Shown here: positions 1-8,179 of the stretch, one piece after another
Position numbering within the stretch: position 1 is the first letter of the stretch
How the letters are laid out: each line of letters opens with the position of its first letter
Assembly: GCA_043777815.1 (NCBI GenBank)
Contig: JAYWHH010000004.1
Coordinates: 1-36,031 of the forward strand
Reading direction: 5' to 3'
DNA from: JAXMDS01 sp043777815
Lineage (GTDB): Bacteria; Pseudomonadota; Alphaproteobacteria; Rickettsiales; Rickettsiaceae
DNA: 36,031 nt
Position numbers and translations under genes: made by a program
The notes under the pieces: model-generated
What the model was told of the DNA's origin: nothing
The model's database searches: none
What the model saw: only the letters and a program-made list of their open reading frames with translations

Positions 1-988
<988 letters not shown>

Positions 989-1389
989 GTATTTAGTTTG
1001 TGCATGCAGTGTAAATTTTTCATTTTTGTTGAGCGATCCTTAAGATTTATCTAAATCAAAGTTTTTTTGATTAGTTTATTTTCTGCTTATTATAATTAGT
1101 TATAATTTTTTCTGTTGTGTGTTTTTATAGCGCCACAACAAAATCGCTCAATTTCTACTTTACGTTTTTAGTATTTACTATTTTTAGTATTTGCTTTTTT
1201 AAATTTTTTTTATTGTTGAAATAATCTCATTTTTCTTGATTAATCAAGAGCTTCAAGATATTAGATATCTTTTCTCTTTTGTTATAAAGATAAGAAAAAA
1301 CAAGACTTTAGATTTTTCTTTGTGCCTTTTAAAAAAGTACATTATTTAAATTTATCTTGATTTGTATGAGATTTTAGATTCGATATTCA
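989..1389 (+). other. 23S-5S spacer, no gene seen
   Basis: About 400 bp of AT-rich spacer with no tRNA and no convincing reading frame. It holds a 9-bp inverted repeat TTGAGCGAT (1029-1037) / ATCGCTCAA (1143-1151) that would close a stem around a smaller TGTTGTG/CACAACA hairpin (1113-1119/1134-1140), plausibly an rRNA processing structure. A 16-bp perfect palindrome lies at 1234-1249. A weak AT-only hairpin AAGATAT-TAG-ATATCTT followed by a T-rich run lies at 1255-1271 onward and could act as a terminator or attenuator. Confidence 0.6.
1234..1249. promoter_or_regulatory. 16-bp palindrome TCTTGATTAATCAAGA, copy 1
   Basis: Perfect inverted repeat in the 23S-5S spacer. Near-identical copies occur between genes at 3753-3768 and 10154-10169. 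It resembles a dimeric regulator site, but the half-sites TTGAT/ATCAA are only 2 bp apart, so it is not a standard FNR box (which has 4 bp). Function unknown. Confidence 0.35.
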
Positions 1390-1508
1390 GTCTGGTATTT
1401 ATTGTTCTGAGGGTCCCACCTGATCCCATCCCGAACTCAGAAGTGAAACTTCAGAACGCGGATTGTACTGCACTGTGATGGTGTGGGAGAGTACGTTATG
1501 CCAGGCCA
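1390..1508 (+). rRNA. rrf: 5S ribosomal RNA
   Basis: The core GGTCCCACCTGATCCCAT and CGAACTCAGAAGTGAAAC is typical bacterial 5S. The terminal helix is formed by GTCTGG near 1390 and CCAGAC near 1504-1509, which sets the ends to within a few bases. It lies about 400 bp downstream of 23S in the same direction, so a 23S-5S transcript is likely. A degenerate antisense copy of bases 1442-1483 occurs at 3570-3611. Confidence 0.95.
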
Positions 1509-1610
1509 GACTCAATATCTTATTTTATTTGTTAATTATTTTCTCTTGTCTACTTCCTTATTTGTTTATTACTCAAATCATTTTACTAGATTTTTTTTAA
1601 GTAATTTTTT

Positions 1611-2231
1611 ATGTCTAATTTCTTTAATTGCATTTTTTGTAATGATAAAAATTTTCACACATTACTTTCTACTGAAAACTTTAATTTAAGCTTAGATAAC
1701 TTTCCTATAATTCCAGGTCATATTTTGCTGGTTTCTAAATTTCATTTTGGATGCATGAGAGATCTTTCTAACGATTTGTTGCATGAGTTAACTGAATTAA
1801 AAAATAAAATTACATCAAGTTTTCACTTGAATAATTTACAATGTATTTTTTATGAACATGGTAGATCGGGAAATTGTTCTTTTGAAAAAGCTAAGTGTGA
1901 ACATTTTCATTTACATTGTTTACCTATAGATTTAGATATAACTGATGAATTAAAACAATTCAATAAAGCAATAAGAATCTCACAAACTCAAACTTCTTTA
2001 TTTGATTTAAAAAAACACTATATGGAATATGGAAACTACTTATATTTCCAAAATAAAGAGGGTTATTTTTATCCAGAAAATGATAAGTATGATACTCCAC
2101 CTCATTTTCTAAGAACTTTGATTTGTGGTAAATTAGGTCATTTCAATAGATCTAATTGGAAATTATACAGCAAAAACTCTATATTTTTAGAAAGCATAGA
2201 ATTTTTTGAAAAACTTAATCTAAATATTTGA
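1611..2231 (+). CDS. HIT-family (histidine triad) nucleotide hydrolase
   Basis: A 206-residue protein of the HIT superfamily, enzymes that hydrolyse or transfer nucleotidyl groups from dinucleoside polyphosphates or AMP-amine conjugates in the cytosol. Visible marks are the N-terminal CIFC pair (residues 7-10), the segment PIIPGHILLVSKFH (32-45) that matches the first HIT block, and the catalytic triad motif HFHLHC with His98, His100 and His102. After the triad there is an extra C-terminal part of about 100 residues, longer than a minimal HIT protein (about 110-140 residues), so the exact subfamily is unclear. The ATG follows a T-rich leader without a Shine-Dalgarno site. The next gene starts 4 bp after the stop, indicating an operon with another nucleotide-sanitising enzyme. 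Confidence 0.85.
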   Translation: MSNFFNCIFCNDKNFHTLLSTENFNLSLDNFPIIPGHILLVSKFHFGCMRDLSNDLLHELTELKNKITSSFHLNNLQCIFYEHGRSGNCSFEKAKCEHFHLHCLPIDLDITDELKQFNKAIRISQTQTSLFDLKKHYMEYGNYLYFQNKEGYFYPENDKYDTPPHFLRTLICGKLGHFNRSNWKLYSKNSIFLESIEFFEKLNLNI

Positions 2232-2235
2232 TATC

Positions 2236-2559
2236 ATGTCTAAGCAAAAATTAGTTAGAGATAACATACCTGAGATTATGAAAAAATTAGGTAAAAAGTG
2301 TAATTTTAAAGTTGCCAATGAAGAAGAGTATAAAAAATTTTTATTCGATAAGCTAATAGAAGAATGTAACGAGCTAGTTGAATCTAAAAATAATTATGAA
2401 AGCATGATAAATGAGATGACGGATGTGTTGGAAGTAATCGATGCAATAAAAAATACTTTTAACTTAAAAGAGGAAGATATTCAATCATTTAAGCTTAATA
2501 AGAAAAATCAAAATGGAGGATTTGATAAAAAGTACATAATGAACCTGCCTACTGAGTGA
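2236..2559 (+). CDS. All-alpha NTP pyrophosphatase, COG4997/MazG-like
   Basis: A 107-residue protein beginning KLVRDNIPEIM, the hallmark opening of the COG4997 house-cleaning family in the MazG/phosphoribosyl-ATP pyrophosphohydrolase superfamily. The metal-binding pattern ExxE...ExxD is present as Glu43-x-x-Glu46 and Glu60-x-x-Asp63, so an active Mg-dependent NTP diphosphatase is expected, probably acting on non-canonical nucleotides. Length is normal for the family. It starts 4 bp after the HIT hydrolase gene, and a hairpin terminator follows directly, so the two genes form a complete bicistronic unit. The true substrate cannot be read from sequence. Confidence 0.85.
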   Translation: MSKQKLVRDNIPEIMKKLGKKCNFKVANEEEYKKFLFDKLIEECNELVESKNNYESMINEMTDVLEVIDAIKNTFNLKEEDIQSFKLNKKNQNGGFDKKYIMNLPTE

Positions 2560-2566
2560 AGAATTG

Positions 2567-2591
2567 AACTTCTAATCGAAGTTTTTTTTTT
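2567..2591 (+). terminator. Intrinsic terminator after HIT/NTP-PPase operon
   Basis: Stem AACTTC (2567-2572) / GAAGTT (2578-2583) with a 5-nt loop runs into ten T residues (2582-2591). It lies 8 bp after the stop codon of the pyrophosphatase gene. This is the clearest factor-independent terminator in the window. Confidence 0.75.
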
Positions 2592-2666
2592 AATTCTCTA
2601 ACCTTCAAATATTAAATTCGAAGAACGTCGAGATTTCATTATACTTGAAGTAAGAAATTTTTTCAG

Positions 2667-3118
2667 ATGTGTCTTTGCAACCATTGTTGCTTTGGAAATA
2701 CTGCTAAAAGCTCCAACAAAGATCCAGAAATTGCTGAATCAGTCGCCAAGACTATGGAAATAGTTAAAAAAGACATGATCTCTGATGGAGGATTTGCGAT
2801 AGTTAACCCATTACCAAAAGAAATAAAAATAATGTTAGGTTATGAGGATTTGCGATAGTTAACCCATTACCAAAAGAAATAAAAATAATGTTAGGTTATT
2901 ATGAAAATGTATTAAAGGATTTGAATAAAAACGATGTAGGGCGAGAATTTTATAAATCATTTACTGTTAACAGCAAAAAATATGAATTTATTAGCCGTTC
3001 TGATATGTTATATGGCGACCAATTTTTTATTATTAGTTCAGATAGCGAGTTATATATTCTTCCTAAATTAGGAGAACTAGAAAAGATTTTAACTTTTAAA
3101 AGCCCTCTCCTACGTTAA
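2667..3118 (+). pseudogene. Unknown small protein gene split by a 56-bp tandem duplication
   Basis: Two reading frames, 2667-2858 and 2888-3118, are halves of one gene. The segment 2788-2843 is repeated exactly at 2844-2899; 56 is not a multiple of 3, so the second copy throws the frame out and gives an early stop at 2856-2858. Removing one copy joins the frames exactly (221-56=165=55 codons) into a 131-residue protein that starts MCLCNHCCFG and ends LTFKSPLLR. A plausible promoter TTCGAA-N17-TATACT sits at 2617-2645. The family is not recognised. Its second half (GREFYKSFTVNSKKYEF ... FFIISSDSELYILPKLGELEKIL) resembles the decayed frames at 3169-3554 and 3643-3726, so this is one member of a local paralogue group. 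Whether it is a dead gene or a reversible off-state cannot be told from one sequence. Confidence 0.7.
2788..2899. repeat. 56-bp exact tandem duplication
   Basis: Copies 2788-2843 and 2844-2899 look identical, each beginning GAGGATTTGCGATAG and ending TTAGGTTAT. Perfect identity implies a very recent event or ongoing homogenisation. The length shifts the reading frame of the host gene. Confidence 0.95.
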
Positions 3119-3168
3119 AAGAAAATCAAACAGCGCTTAAAACTTGTACTAAAACAGCAAAGACATAG

Positions 3169-3554
3169 TATTTTACCCTAATCATCCTTTTTTCTGAAAG
3201 AATATATATCCTAGGATTGATTCCATATGGTGGCCAAGAGAAAGACGGTAGTGGCTTTCAATCTAAATTTGTAACTGAGAATCTAACAATAGATGCCGCG
3301 GGATCGTGGTGTCTTACTGGAAGATTGGAATATGAGGGTATAAATGGCCGTGAGTTCCAATTAGATAAATAGGGTTTGATGTTACAAAGAAATCGTTTGA
3401 AATAATAATAATATCGGATGATGGTGAAATAACTGCGTTCACGCCTTGGCTCAAAAAATATGTAAAAAGACATCTGTCATTAATAAAAATACAGAAAAAA
3501 AGGGGCACGAAGGATGAATTTTCTATAAGCTTCAGTTTTAAAGTAACGAATTAG
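3169..3554 (+). pseudogene. Decayed paralogue of the 2667-3118 gene, frameshifted
   Basis: Coding-like sequence in two frames. The first (3169-3372) reads ...GLIPYGGQEKDGSGF... then TENLTIDAAGSWCLTGR and NGREFQLDK before a TAG. The second (3372-3554) continues GFDVTKKSFEIIII, SDDGEITAFTPWLKKYV and ends SFSFKVTN. The join is a simple small indel. The order GREF-x3/4-F-x-V-x2-K-x-[FY]-E followed by an SD-rich turn and a P-x-L patch parallels the C-terminal half of the 2667-3118 product, so I infer a diverged paralogue. No start codon survives. Function unknown. Confidence 0.55.
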
Positions 3555-3569
3555 ACCCATTTTAAACAT

Positions 3570-3611
3570 CACTATCACAGTGCAGTACAATTTGCTTTCT
3601 GAAGTTTCACT
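3570..3611 (-). pseudogene. Antisense fragment of 5S rRNA (38 of 42 bases)
   Basis: The reverse complement of this stretch matches 5S rRNA bases 1442-1483 with only four differences over 42 positions, all within the internal part. The match stops abruptly on both sides. It is embedded in the decayed-gene region about 2 kb from the source gene and in opposite orientation. A fragment this short cannot be functional as 5S rRNA. Confidence 0.85.
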
Positions 3612-3642
3612 ATTTTATTTAACACTATTGATCAGAAATTGA

Positions 3643-3726
3643 ATATCAGAAAGTATATATGTCCTAAAAACAAATGAAGAAATACAAGGCTCAATTTCGC
3701 CTTGGCTAGAAGTGCTTACAGCATGA
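3643..3726 (+). pseudogene. Third paralogous C-terminal remnant
   Basis: A short frame reads ISESIYVLKTNEEIQGSIS then PWLEVLTA and stops. It matches the pattern of the other two members (YILPKLGELEKIL; GEITAFTPWLKKYV). The DNA leading into it (GAAAGTATATATGTCCTA) resembles 3196-3213 upstream of the second member. It is best read as the surviving tail of a third copy. The rest of 3612-3642 shows nothing recognisable. Confidence 0.4.
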
Positions 3727-3752
3727 TATGCTAGAAATAGTCATTTTTAATT

Positions 3753-3768
3753 TCTTGATTAATTAAGA
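3753..3768. promoter_or_regulatory. 16-bp palindrome TCTTGATTAATTAAGA, copy 2
   Basis: One base different from the perfect palindrome at 1234-1249. It lies 36 bp before the ATG of the secreted protein gene at 3805, a position suited to transcriptional control. Function inferred only from position and symmetry. Confidence 0.35.
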
Positions 3769-3804
3769 TAGTATTATTTGATTAAAAAACAATTGATATT
3801 GATC

Positions 3805-4425
3805 ATGAAATTCTTTATTTTACAATTTTATTGTTTCGTTTCAGGGCTTATATTTTTTGCTGATGCATTTAGTAAGTCTTCTGATGAAAAATCAAATATA
3901 TTATCATCAAAATTCTCTACTTTAGTAGGAGATGTTGAATTAAAAAACACAAGCAAAGCAAATCTTAATGTGGCTGGCTCTCTTATCTTTAATGCTTTAG
4001 TTATTAAAGATTTGATTACAATTAGCGGGTCTATTAAAGGAACAAACCTGAAATGTAATACATTAAAATCCAGCGGGTCTACAAATATTGATGGGTTGGA
4101 AGCACAGGACATATCAATTTCAGGCGATTTTGTTGGTAAGAATATTAATGTCATCAACGCAAAATTTGCTGGTAAGATAAAAATTACTAAAGGATATTTC
4201 AATTCTATTGATATTGCTTCTGAAGATCCTATTTTTGAAAATACTAAAGTTGATGGTGATATATTAATGAAAAAACAATCTAATTGCAAATCACAAATTT
4301 TATATTTGAAAAATACTACAATTAACGGTAATGTTATTTTTGAAAAAGAAGGCGTGATTCGATTATCTCAAAAATCTAAAATTATTGGAAATGTTATTAA
4401 TGCAACATTGGAATTAGAGCAATAA
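3805..4425 (+). CDS. Secreted protein, predicted right-handed beta-solenoid
   Basis: No family name recognised. I place the start at the ATG at 3805 (206 residues) rather than an upstream TTG at 3778, because it gives a normal Sec signal peptide: MKFFILQFYCFVSGLIFFADA, followed by a polar linker. The mature part is a run of short hydrophobic strands separated by Gly/Asn/Asp turns at a regular spacing (for example VAGSLIFNALVIKDLITISG, SISGDFVGKNINVI, KIKITKGYFNSIDI, TINGNVIF). This rhythm is like bactofilins and other beta-solenoids, but bactofilins are cytoplasmic, so a periplasmic or surface protein is more likely. A single Cys pair is visible (NLKCNT, SNCKS). The gene stands alone on this strand after a decayed region, with a palindrome just upstream. 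Confidence 0.6.
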   Translation: MKFFILQFYCFVSGLIFFADAFSKSSDEKSNILSSKFSTLVGDVELKNTSKANLNVAGSLIFNALVIKDLITISGSIKGTNLKCNTLKSSGSTNIDGLEAQDISISGDFVGKNINVINAKFAGKIKITKGYFNSIDIASEDPIFENTKVDGDILMKKQSNCKSQILYLKNTTINGNVIFEKEGVIRLSQKSKIIGNVINATLELEQ

Positions 4426-4555
4426 TAAGTTTCAAGAATAAGTTTTTTGATATAAAATCAATTATTAAATATAAAATTTCTTATGCTACTAAAAAATAAA
4501 ATAGATTATAACTAATAATAAGACTAGTTCAATTAAAAAGTTTTTATTAAAAAAG

Positions 4556-4583
4556 TTGTAACAATTACACAAAGTGTTATAAT
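4556..4583 (+). promoter_or_regulatory. Sigma-70-type promoter for 4611 gene
   Basis: TTGTAA (4556-4561), 16-bp spacer, and a consensus TATAAT (4578-4583), 27 bp before the ATG at 4611. There is no Shine-Dalgarno site in the short leader. Confidence 0.65.
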
Positions 4584-4610
4584 GTATATAGCATTTTACA
4601 CATATTTCAT

Positions 4611-6089
4611 ATGCAAAAAACACAAGAAATGAGACCAAGCGCACCAAAAGCTTATATTCGAGGTCAAAGTCAAGAACAATATAATAATACGCAGTTTGAT
4701 CAAAATATTCCTCAGCCATGCGCTATTGAAGAAATTAATTCATTAAAACAAATTGAATCAAAGCCAAAAATAACTTTTGCAAATAAAATTCAAAACACTA
4801 CTTATTATACACAATGTTTAAAATTTAGTTCAAAATTAGACAATTATATTAATAATCTTGGAATTAATACAAGTATCATAGAAACATTATTAGATGACAA
4901 GTGGATTAAATCTAAAATTAATTCAGAATTTAATAATTTATCCAACTCTAAATTAATTGATAAATTAAAAGTAGCTCCAAATTTACAAATGAAATTACAA
5001 TCAACGGCTGAATTTCATACAAAAAATTTACTAAAAAATATTTCTGAATTAGATCTTATAAATTTACAAAATGCTGCTAATATATTAGTTGATGTAGTAG
5101 AAGAAATTACTAAAACGATTTTACAAAATTACTCATGTTCAAAAGTAGAAGAAATGATTGACATTATTTTACAAAATGACTCAATTTTACAAAATGACTC
5201 ATGCTCAAGAAAAGCATCTAATAAATTTTTTTTAAAAAAAATTGCTGCAGCTTATCAAATTGAGAATGCTGGAGATGATCTTAAGATCAATGCTTTTTAT
5301 GATCAGTTTATAGTAAACAAAATATTGAAAAATATTGCTAAAGACAATAAAGCTAAAATGGAATCTGATTTTTCTCTTCAATCACCAGCAGAGAGAAAAC
5401 TGGCACATAAACACTTGATCAAAAAAGATATTATAGAAATATTACAAAAAACTTTCGAAAATATTTTATTTCAAGTTTTAAACAATGGAATTGATAATGA
5501 AACAGAAAAAGAAATAGCCAAATTAATTATTAATAAATTTGTCTATTTACCGCATCATACATCAGATAATGAAGCATTTGACTTTCATAACAATGCAATA
5601 GCCGAAGAAGTGAAAGAATATAAAAAAATCGTTAATAAAATAATAACAATAATAGATGAATTAAATGTCGATTTAATTCATAATATTCCGCAAGCTAAGA
5701 TAGTACAAAGAACTATAGAGCAATTAAAAGCAGATATGACGGATTTTGATGCATATTCTTCAAGTTATAATTATGTTACATTTGAATGTAGGTTCAGTTC
5801 CGAGATGGGTGAAAATGAAGATTTACAAAATGCACTAACTGATAAACAAAGGCAATATGATTTAAAAATTAAGCAAATACAAACAAAAAATATAAAAATT
5901 AGACAACAAATCTCTAATGAAGAAAAAATGCCAAATTGCCCGGATAACAAAGTCAAAGATACGCATAAGTATCTAGTGCAGATGGATTTCATGAAAAGCG
6001 ATGATTCAAAACCTCAAGATAATTTTGCCCCTGGAGAAGAAATGCAAATGTGTGGAGTAGAAAAATCGTCACTTCATGATGTAGATTGA
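4611..6089 (+). CDS. Large unrecognised helical protein, possible effector
   Basis: A 492-residue protein with no family that I recognise. It has no signal peptide and no membrane segment. The N-terminal 40 residues are polar and disordered (MQKTQEMRPSAPKAYIRGQS). The remainder is Lys/Asn/Glu/Ile-rich and probably all-helical, with a likely coiled coil near residues 405-440 (QRQYDLKIKQIQTKNIKIRQ). Around residues 166-200 an internal motif ILQN-[YD]-S repeats three times through short DNA duplications. A strong promoter precedes it. Its 3' end is duplicated and decayed immediately downstream (6279-6411). Lack of relatives, repeats and local decay would fit a fast-evolving host-interaction protein, but this is inference only. 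Confidence 0.55.
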   Translation: MQKTQEMRPSAPKAYIRGQSQEQYNNTQFDQNIPQPCAIEEINSLKQIESKPKITFANKIQNTTYYTQCLKFSSKLDNYINNLGINTSIIETLLDDKWIKSKINSEFNNLSNSKLIDKLKVAPNLQMKLQSTAEFHTKNLLKNISELDLINLQNAANILVDVVEEITKTILQNYSCSKVEEMIDIILQNDSILQNDSCSRKASNKFFLKKIAAAYQIENAGDDLKINAFYDQFIVNKILKNIAKDNKAKMESDFSLQSPAERKLAHKHLIKKDIIEILQKTFENILFQVLNNGIDNETEKEIAKLIINKFVYLPHHTSDNEAFDFHNNAIAEEVKEYKKIVNKIITIIDELNVDLIHNIPQAKIVQRTIEQLKADMTDFDAYSSSYNYVTFECRFSSEMGENEDLQNALTDKQRQYDLKIKQIQTKNIKIRQQISNEEKMPNCPDNKVKDTHKYLVQMDFMKSDDSKPQDNFAPGEEMQMCGVEKSSLHDVD

Positions 6090-6466
6090 TGGTAATTTGT
6101 AAGTCAAACTATTTCATTACAAAAACAGAAGCTCATCTAACTTAACTAAATAAAATAGAGTCATAAAATCAAAATATGTTATTGTAATTGAACTTAATAT
6201 TGATGATGGAATTCCTGCAATTTCTATTGCATCATTAAAAAAATCTACTGATTCTTAAAATTAATGATATTAATTGTAGAAAATGATGATCTGCAAAATT
6301 CACCAACTGATCATGGCTCATGTTGATGGCAATGTGTAAGTGAAACTATTTCAGTAACAAAAATACAGGCCCTACTAACTTAGCTAAATAGATAAAATTA
6401 TAAAATCAAAAGATAAACCTAAGGCTGAAAACAATATAATAATGTAATGGTTTATTATCTTATCAA
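6090..6466. pseudogene. Spacer with decayed copy of the upstream gene's 3' end
   Basis: Bases 6086-6174 (stop codon and downstream flank of the 4611 gene) recur at 6323-6411 with scattered differences. A further piece at 6279-6318 (GAAAATGATGATCTGCAAAA...) matches coding bases from 5811. Between them a reading frame near 6168-6258 ends IELNIDDGIPAISIASLKK then STDS-stop and looks like the tail of another lost gene. So the region is an old tandem duplication of the gene end that has since lost internal parts. No intact gene is present. Confidence 0.65.
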
Positions 6467-7933
6467 ATGAGTAAACATATATCTATTTTAGGGAGTGGAC
6501 TCAGTGCGTTATGTATGAGTTATGCTTTACAGCAAAGACTTACTCTATACACCAAAGAAAGCTTGAGTCCTTCTAAAGATATTAGGAATATCTCTCTTAC
6601 TGAAGAAACAAAAATTTTCTTTAATCAAATAAATCTTTGGCAGAAGATAGAAACATATGTAACTAAGATCCAAGATGTTTATGTAATTGATAACCAAAAA
6701 GTGATACATTTAAAATCAGACAATACCAATACCAATACCAATACCAATACCAATACCAATACCAATACCAATACCAATACCAATACCAGCGCGAGTAACT
6801 ACCTCAATTTTTATAAATTGATTGTTGATGGCTTTATTTTAGAAAAAGGAATGCACTTAGGATACATGATAAAGTATTGCGACTTATACAATATTTTATT
6901 AACAAGCATCCTAGATGATTCTCGTATTAAAATAATAAATACTAATTATCAAGTGCTATATGACGATATAGATTCTAAATACTATATTAGCTATTCAGAA
7001 AACAGACTTGAGACTAGAAATTATTCTAAATTTAGTGAGATGTTAATAAATACATCAAATGTCCAGAGGGAGATATTGAACAGTCAGGCCGAAATATCAA
7101 ACAATCAAGATGAAATGTCAAGCAGCCAAATTGAGAAATTGGAAAAATATTCTAAAGAAAATATAGTTACAGAAGCATCAGAGGTGTCAGAGGATAATTC
7201 TAAAAGTGAATCAACTGCCAAAACTAATGAATATCCAGATTTAATTATCTGCGCTGAAGGTGGTAACTCTGAAATTAGACATACATACTTAAACAAATAT
7301 TCTTATCATGTTTTTCATGATCAAATTGCATTGGTGTTTGATATTGAGCATACTGAAAATCATGAAAATTCAGCCATAGAGCACTTTACTACGTCTGGTA
7401 CTTTTGCAAGCTTGCCAACAAAAAATCAAAATGTATCTTCTATTGTATGGTGTTTAAAAAACGATTTAGCAAATATTTATTCGCCTGAAAGGATTCTTAG
7501 AGAAATTACAGATAAAATTGGACTTAGCTATGGAAACATCAAAATTTTAACTCCAATATATAAGCATTCACTAAAGACTCATGTAAACAAGAAGTATTTT
7601 GATAAGAATTTAGTCTTAATTGGTGACTCTGCACACACAATACATCCATTAGCAGGATTAGGATTTAATCAAACTGTTAAGGATATAAACAATTTCTTAT
7701 CACTTAAAAGCAAATCTTGCAATCAAGACAAAAATTATAACATAAAACTAAGTGACTACGAAAAAAATAGATATAAAGATAATTTAAAGTGCGCAGTAAA
7801 ATTAAATATGATAGATCTTTTATTTAATTCTGAAAAACCTGGCTTAATGAAACTTAGGCACCTTGGATTTGAAATCACAAATCAACTAAATAAGCTCTAT
7901 AAAATAACATCAGGTTTTAATAAAAAAATTTGA
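6467..7933 (+). CDS. UbiH/COQ6-family FAD-dependent monooxygenase
   Basis: A 488-residue flavoprotein of the ubiquinone-ring hydroxylase group. The dinucleotide fold opens SILGSGLSAL (Gly9, Gly11), DIRNISL matches the second family motif, DLIICAEGGNSEIR (about 257-270) is the DG motif with Glu in place of Asp, and LIGDSAHTIHPLAGLGFNQ (about 384-402) is the classic FAD ribose-binding GD motif. Expected role: hydroxylation of the ubiquinone precursor ring at the inner membrane. It is about 90 residues longer than usual. The excess comes from 11 Asn-Thr pairs encoded by a hexanucleotide repeat (residues 86-107) and a Ser/Glu/Asn-rich insert (about 190-255). No partner ubi genes are nearby. No Shine-Dalgarno site precedes the ATG. 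Which ring position it hydroxylates cannot be told. Confidence 0.85.
   Translation: MSKHISILGSGLSALCMSYALQQRLTLYTKESLSPSKDIRNISLTEETKIFFNQINLWQKIETYVTKIQDVYVIDNQKVIHLKSDNTNTNTNTNTNTNTNTNTNTNTSASNYLNFYKLIVDGFILEKGMHLGYMIKYCDLYNILLTSILDDSRIKIINTNYQVLYDDIDSKYYISYSENRLETRNYSKFSEMLINTSNVQREILNSQAEISNNQDEMSSSQIEKLEKYSKENIVTEASEVSEDNSKSESTAKTNEYPDLIICAEGGNSEIRHTYLNKYSYHVFHDQIALVFDIEHTENHENSAIEHFTTSGTFASLPTKNQNVSSIVWCLKNDLANIYSPERILREITDKIGLSYGNIKILTPIYKHSLKTHVNKKYFDKNLVLIGDSAHTIHPLAGLGFNQTVKDINNFLSLKSKSCNQDKNYNIKLSDYEKNRYKDNLKCAVKLNMIDLLFNSEKPGLMKLRHLGFEITNQLNKLYKITSGFNKKI
6722..6787 (+). repeat. Hexanucleotide microsatellite, AATACC x 11, in frame
   Basis: Eleven uninterrupted AATACC units encode (Asn-Thr)11 within the FAD monooxygenase gene. 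Because the unit is 6 bp, gain or loss of units changes length but never frame. No interruptions are visible, as expected for a young, slippage-prone array. Confidence 0.98.
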
Positions 7934-7942
7934 TTGAGAAGA

Positions 7943-8179
7943 TTGGGGCGCCTAAGACATCATTCTGTCCAACGGCTTCAAATACTCCTATTCAAAACTT
8001 CTTCTCTAAGTTTGTCTAAAGCTTCAAATCCTCCAAGTTTTTCAAAGTATTCAAATCTTTATTGGGGCGCCTTAGACATCATTCTGTCCAACGGCTTCAA
8101 ATCTTTATTGAGGTGCCTCAAATTGAGGAGAATAGGGTGTAATTTTGTCTAAAGCTTCAAATCCTCCAAGTTTTTCAAA
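7943..8179. repeat. Interleaved duplications of the NagZ-like gene's 3' end
   Basis: Two families interleave. A 41-bp unit TTGGGGCGCC...CTTCAAAT is at 7943-7983 and 8062-8102. A 36-bp unit TTTGTCTAAAGC...TTTTTCAAA is at 8011-8046 and 8144-8179; the last copy is the real 3' coding end of the minus-strand gene (FEKLGGFEALDK). Read on the minus strand, the first 36-bp copy still encodes FEKLGGFEALDKL and then runs to a stop. The region between the convergent genes is therefore a partial duplicate of the gene tail. Confidence 0.85.

Noticed and set aside
1234..1249. FNR/CRP-type operator
   Set aside because: FNR sites have four bases between the half-sites; here there are two.
1483..1689. Frame of 68 codons starting in 5S rRNA
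   Set aside because: It starts within 5S rRNA and overlaps the HIT gene in another frame.
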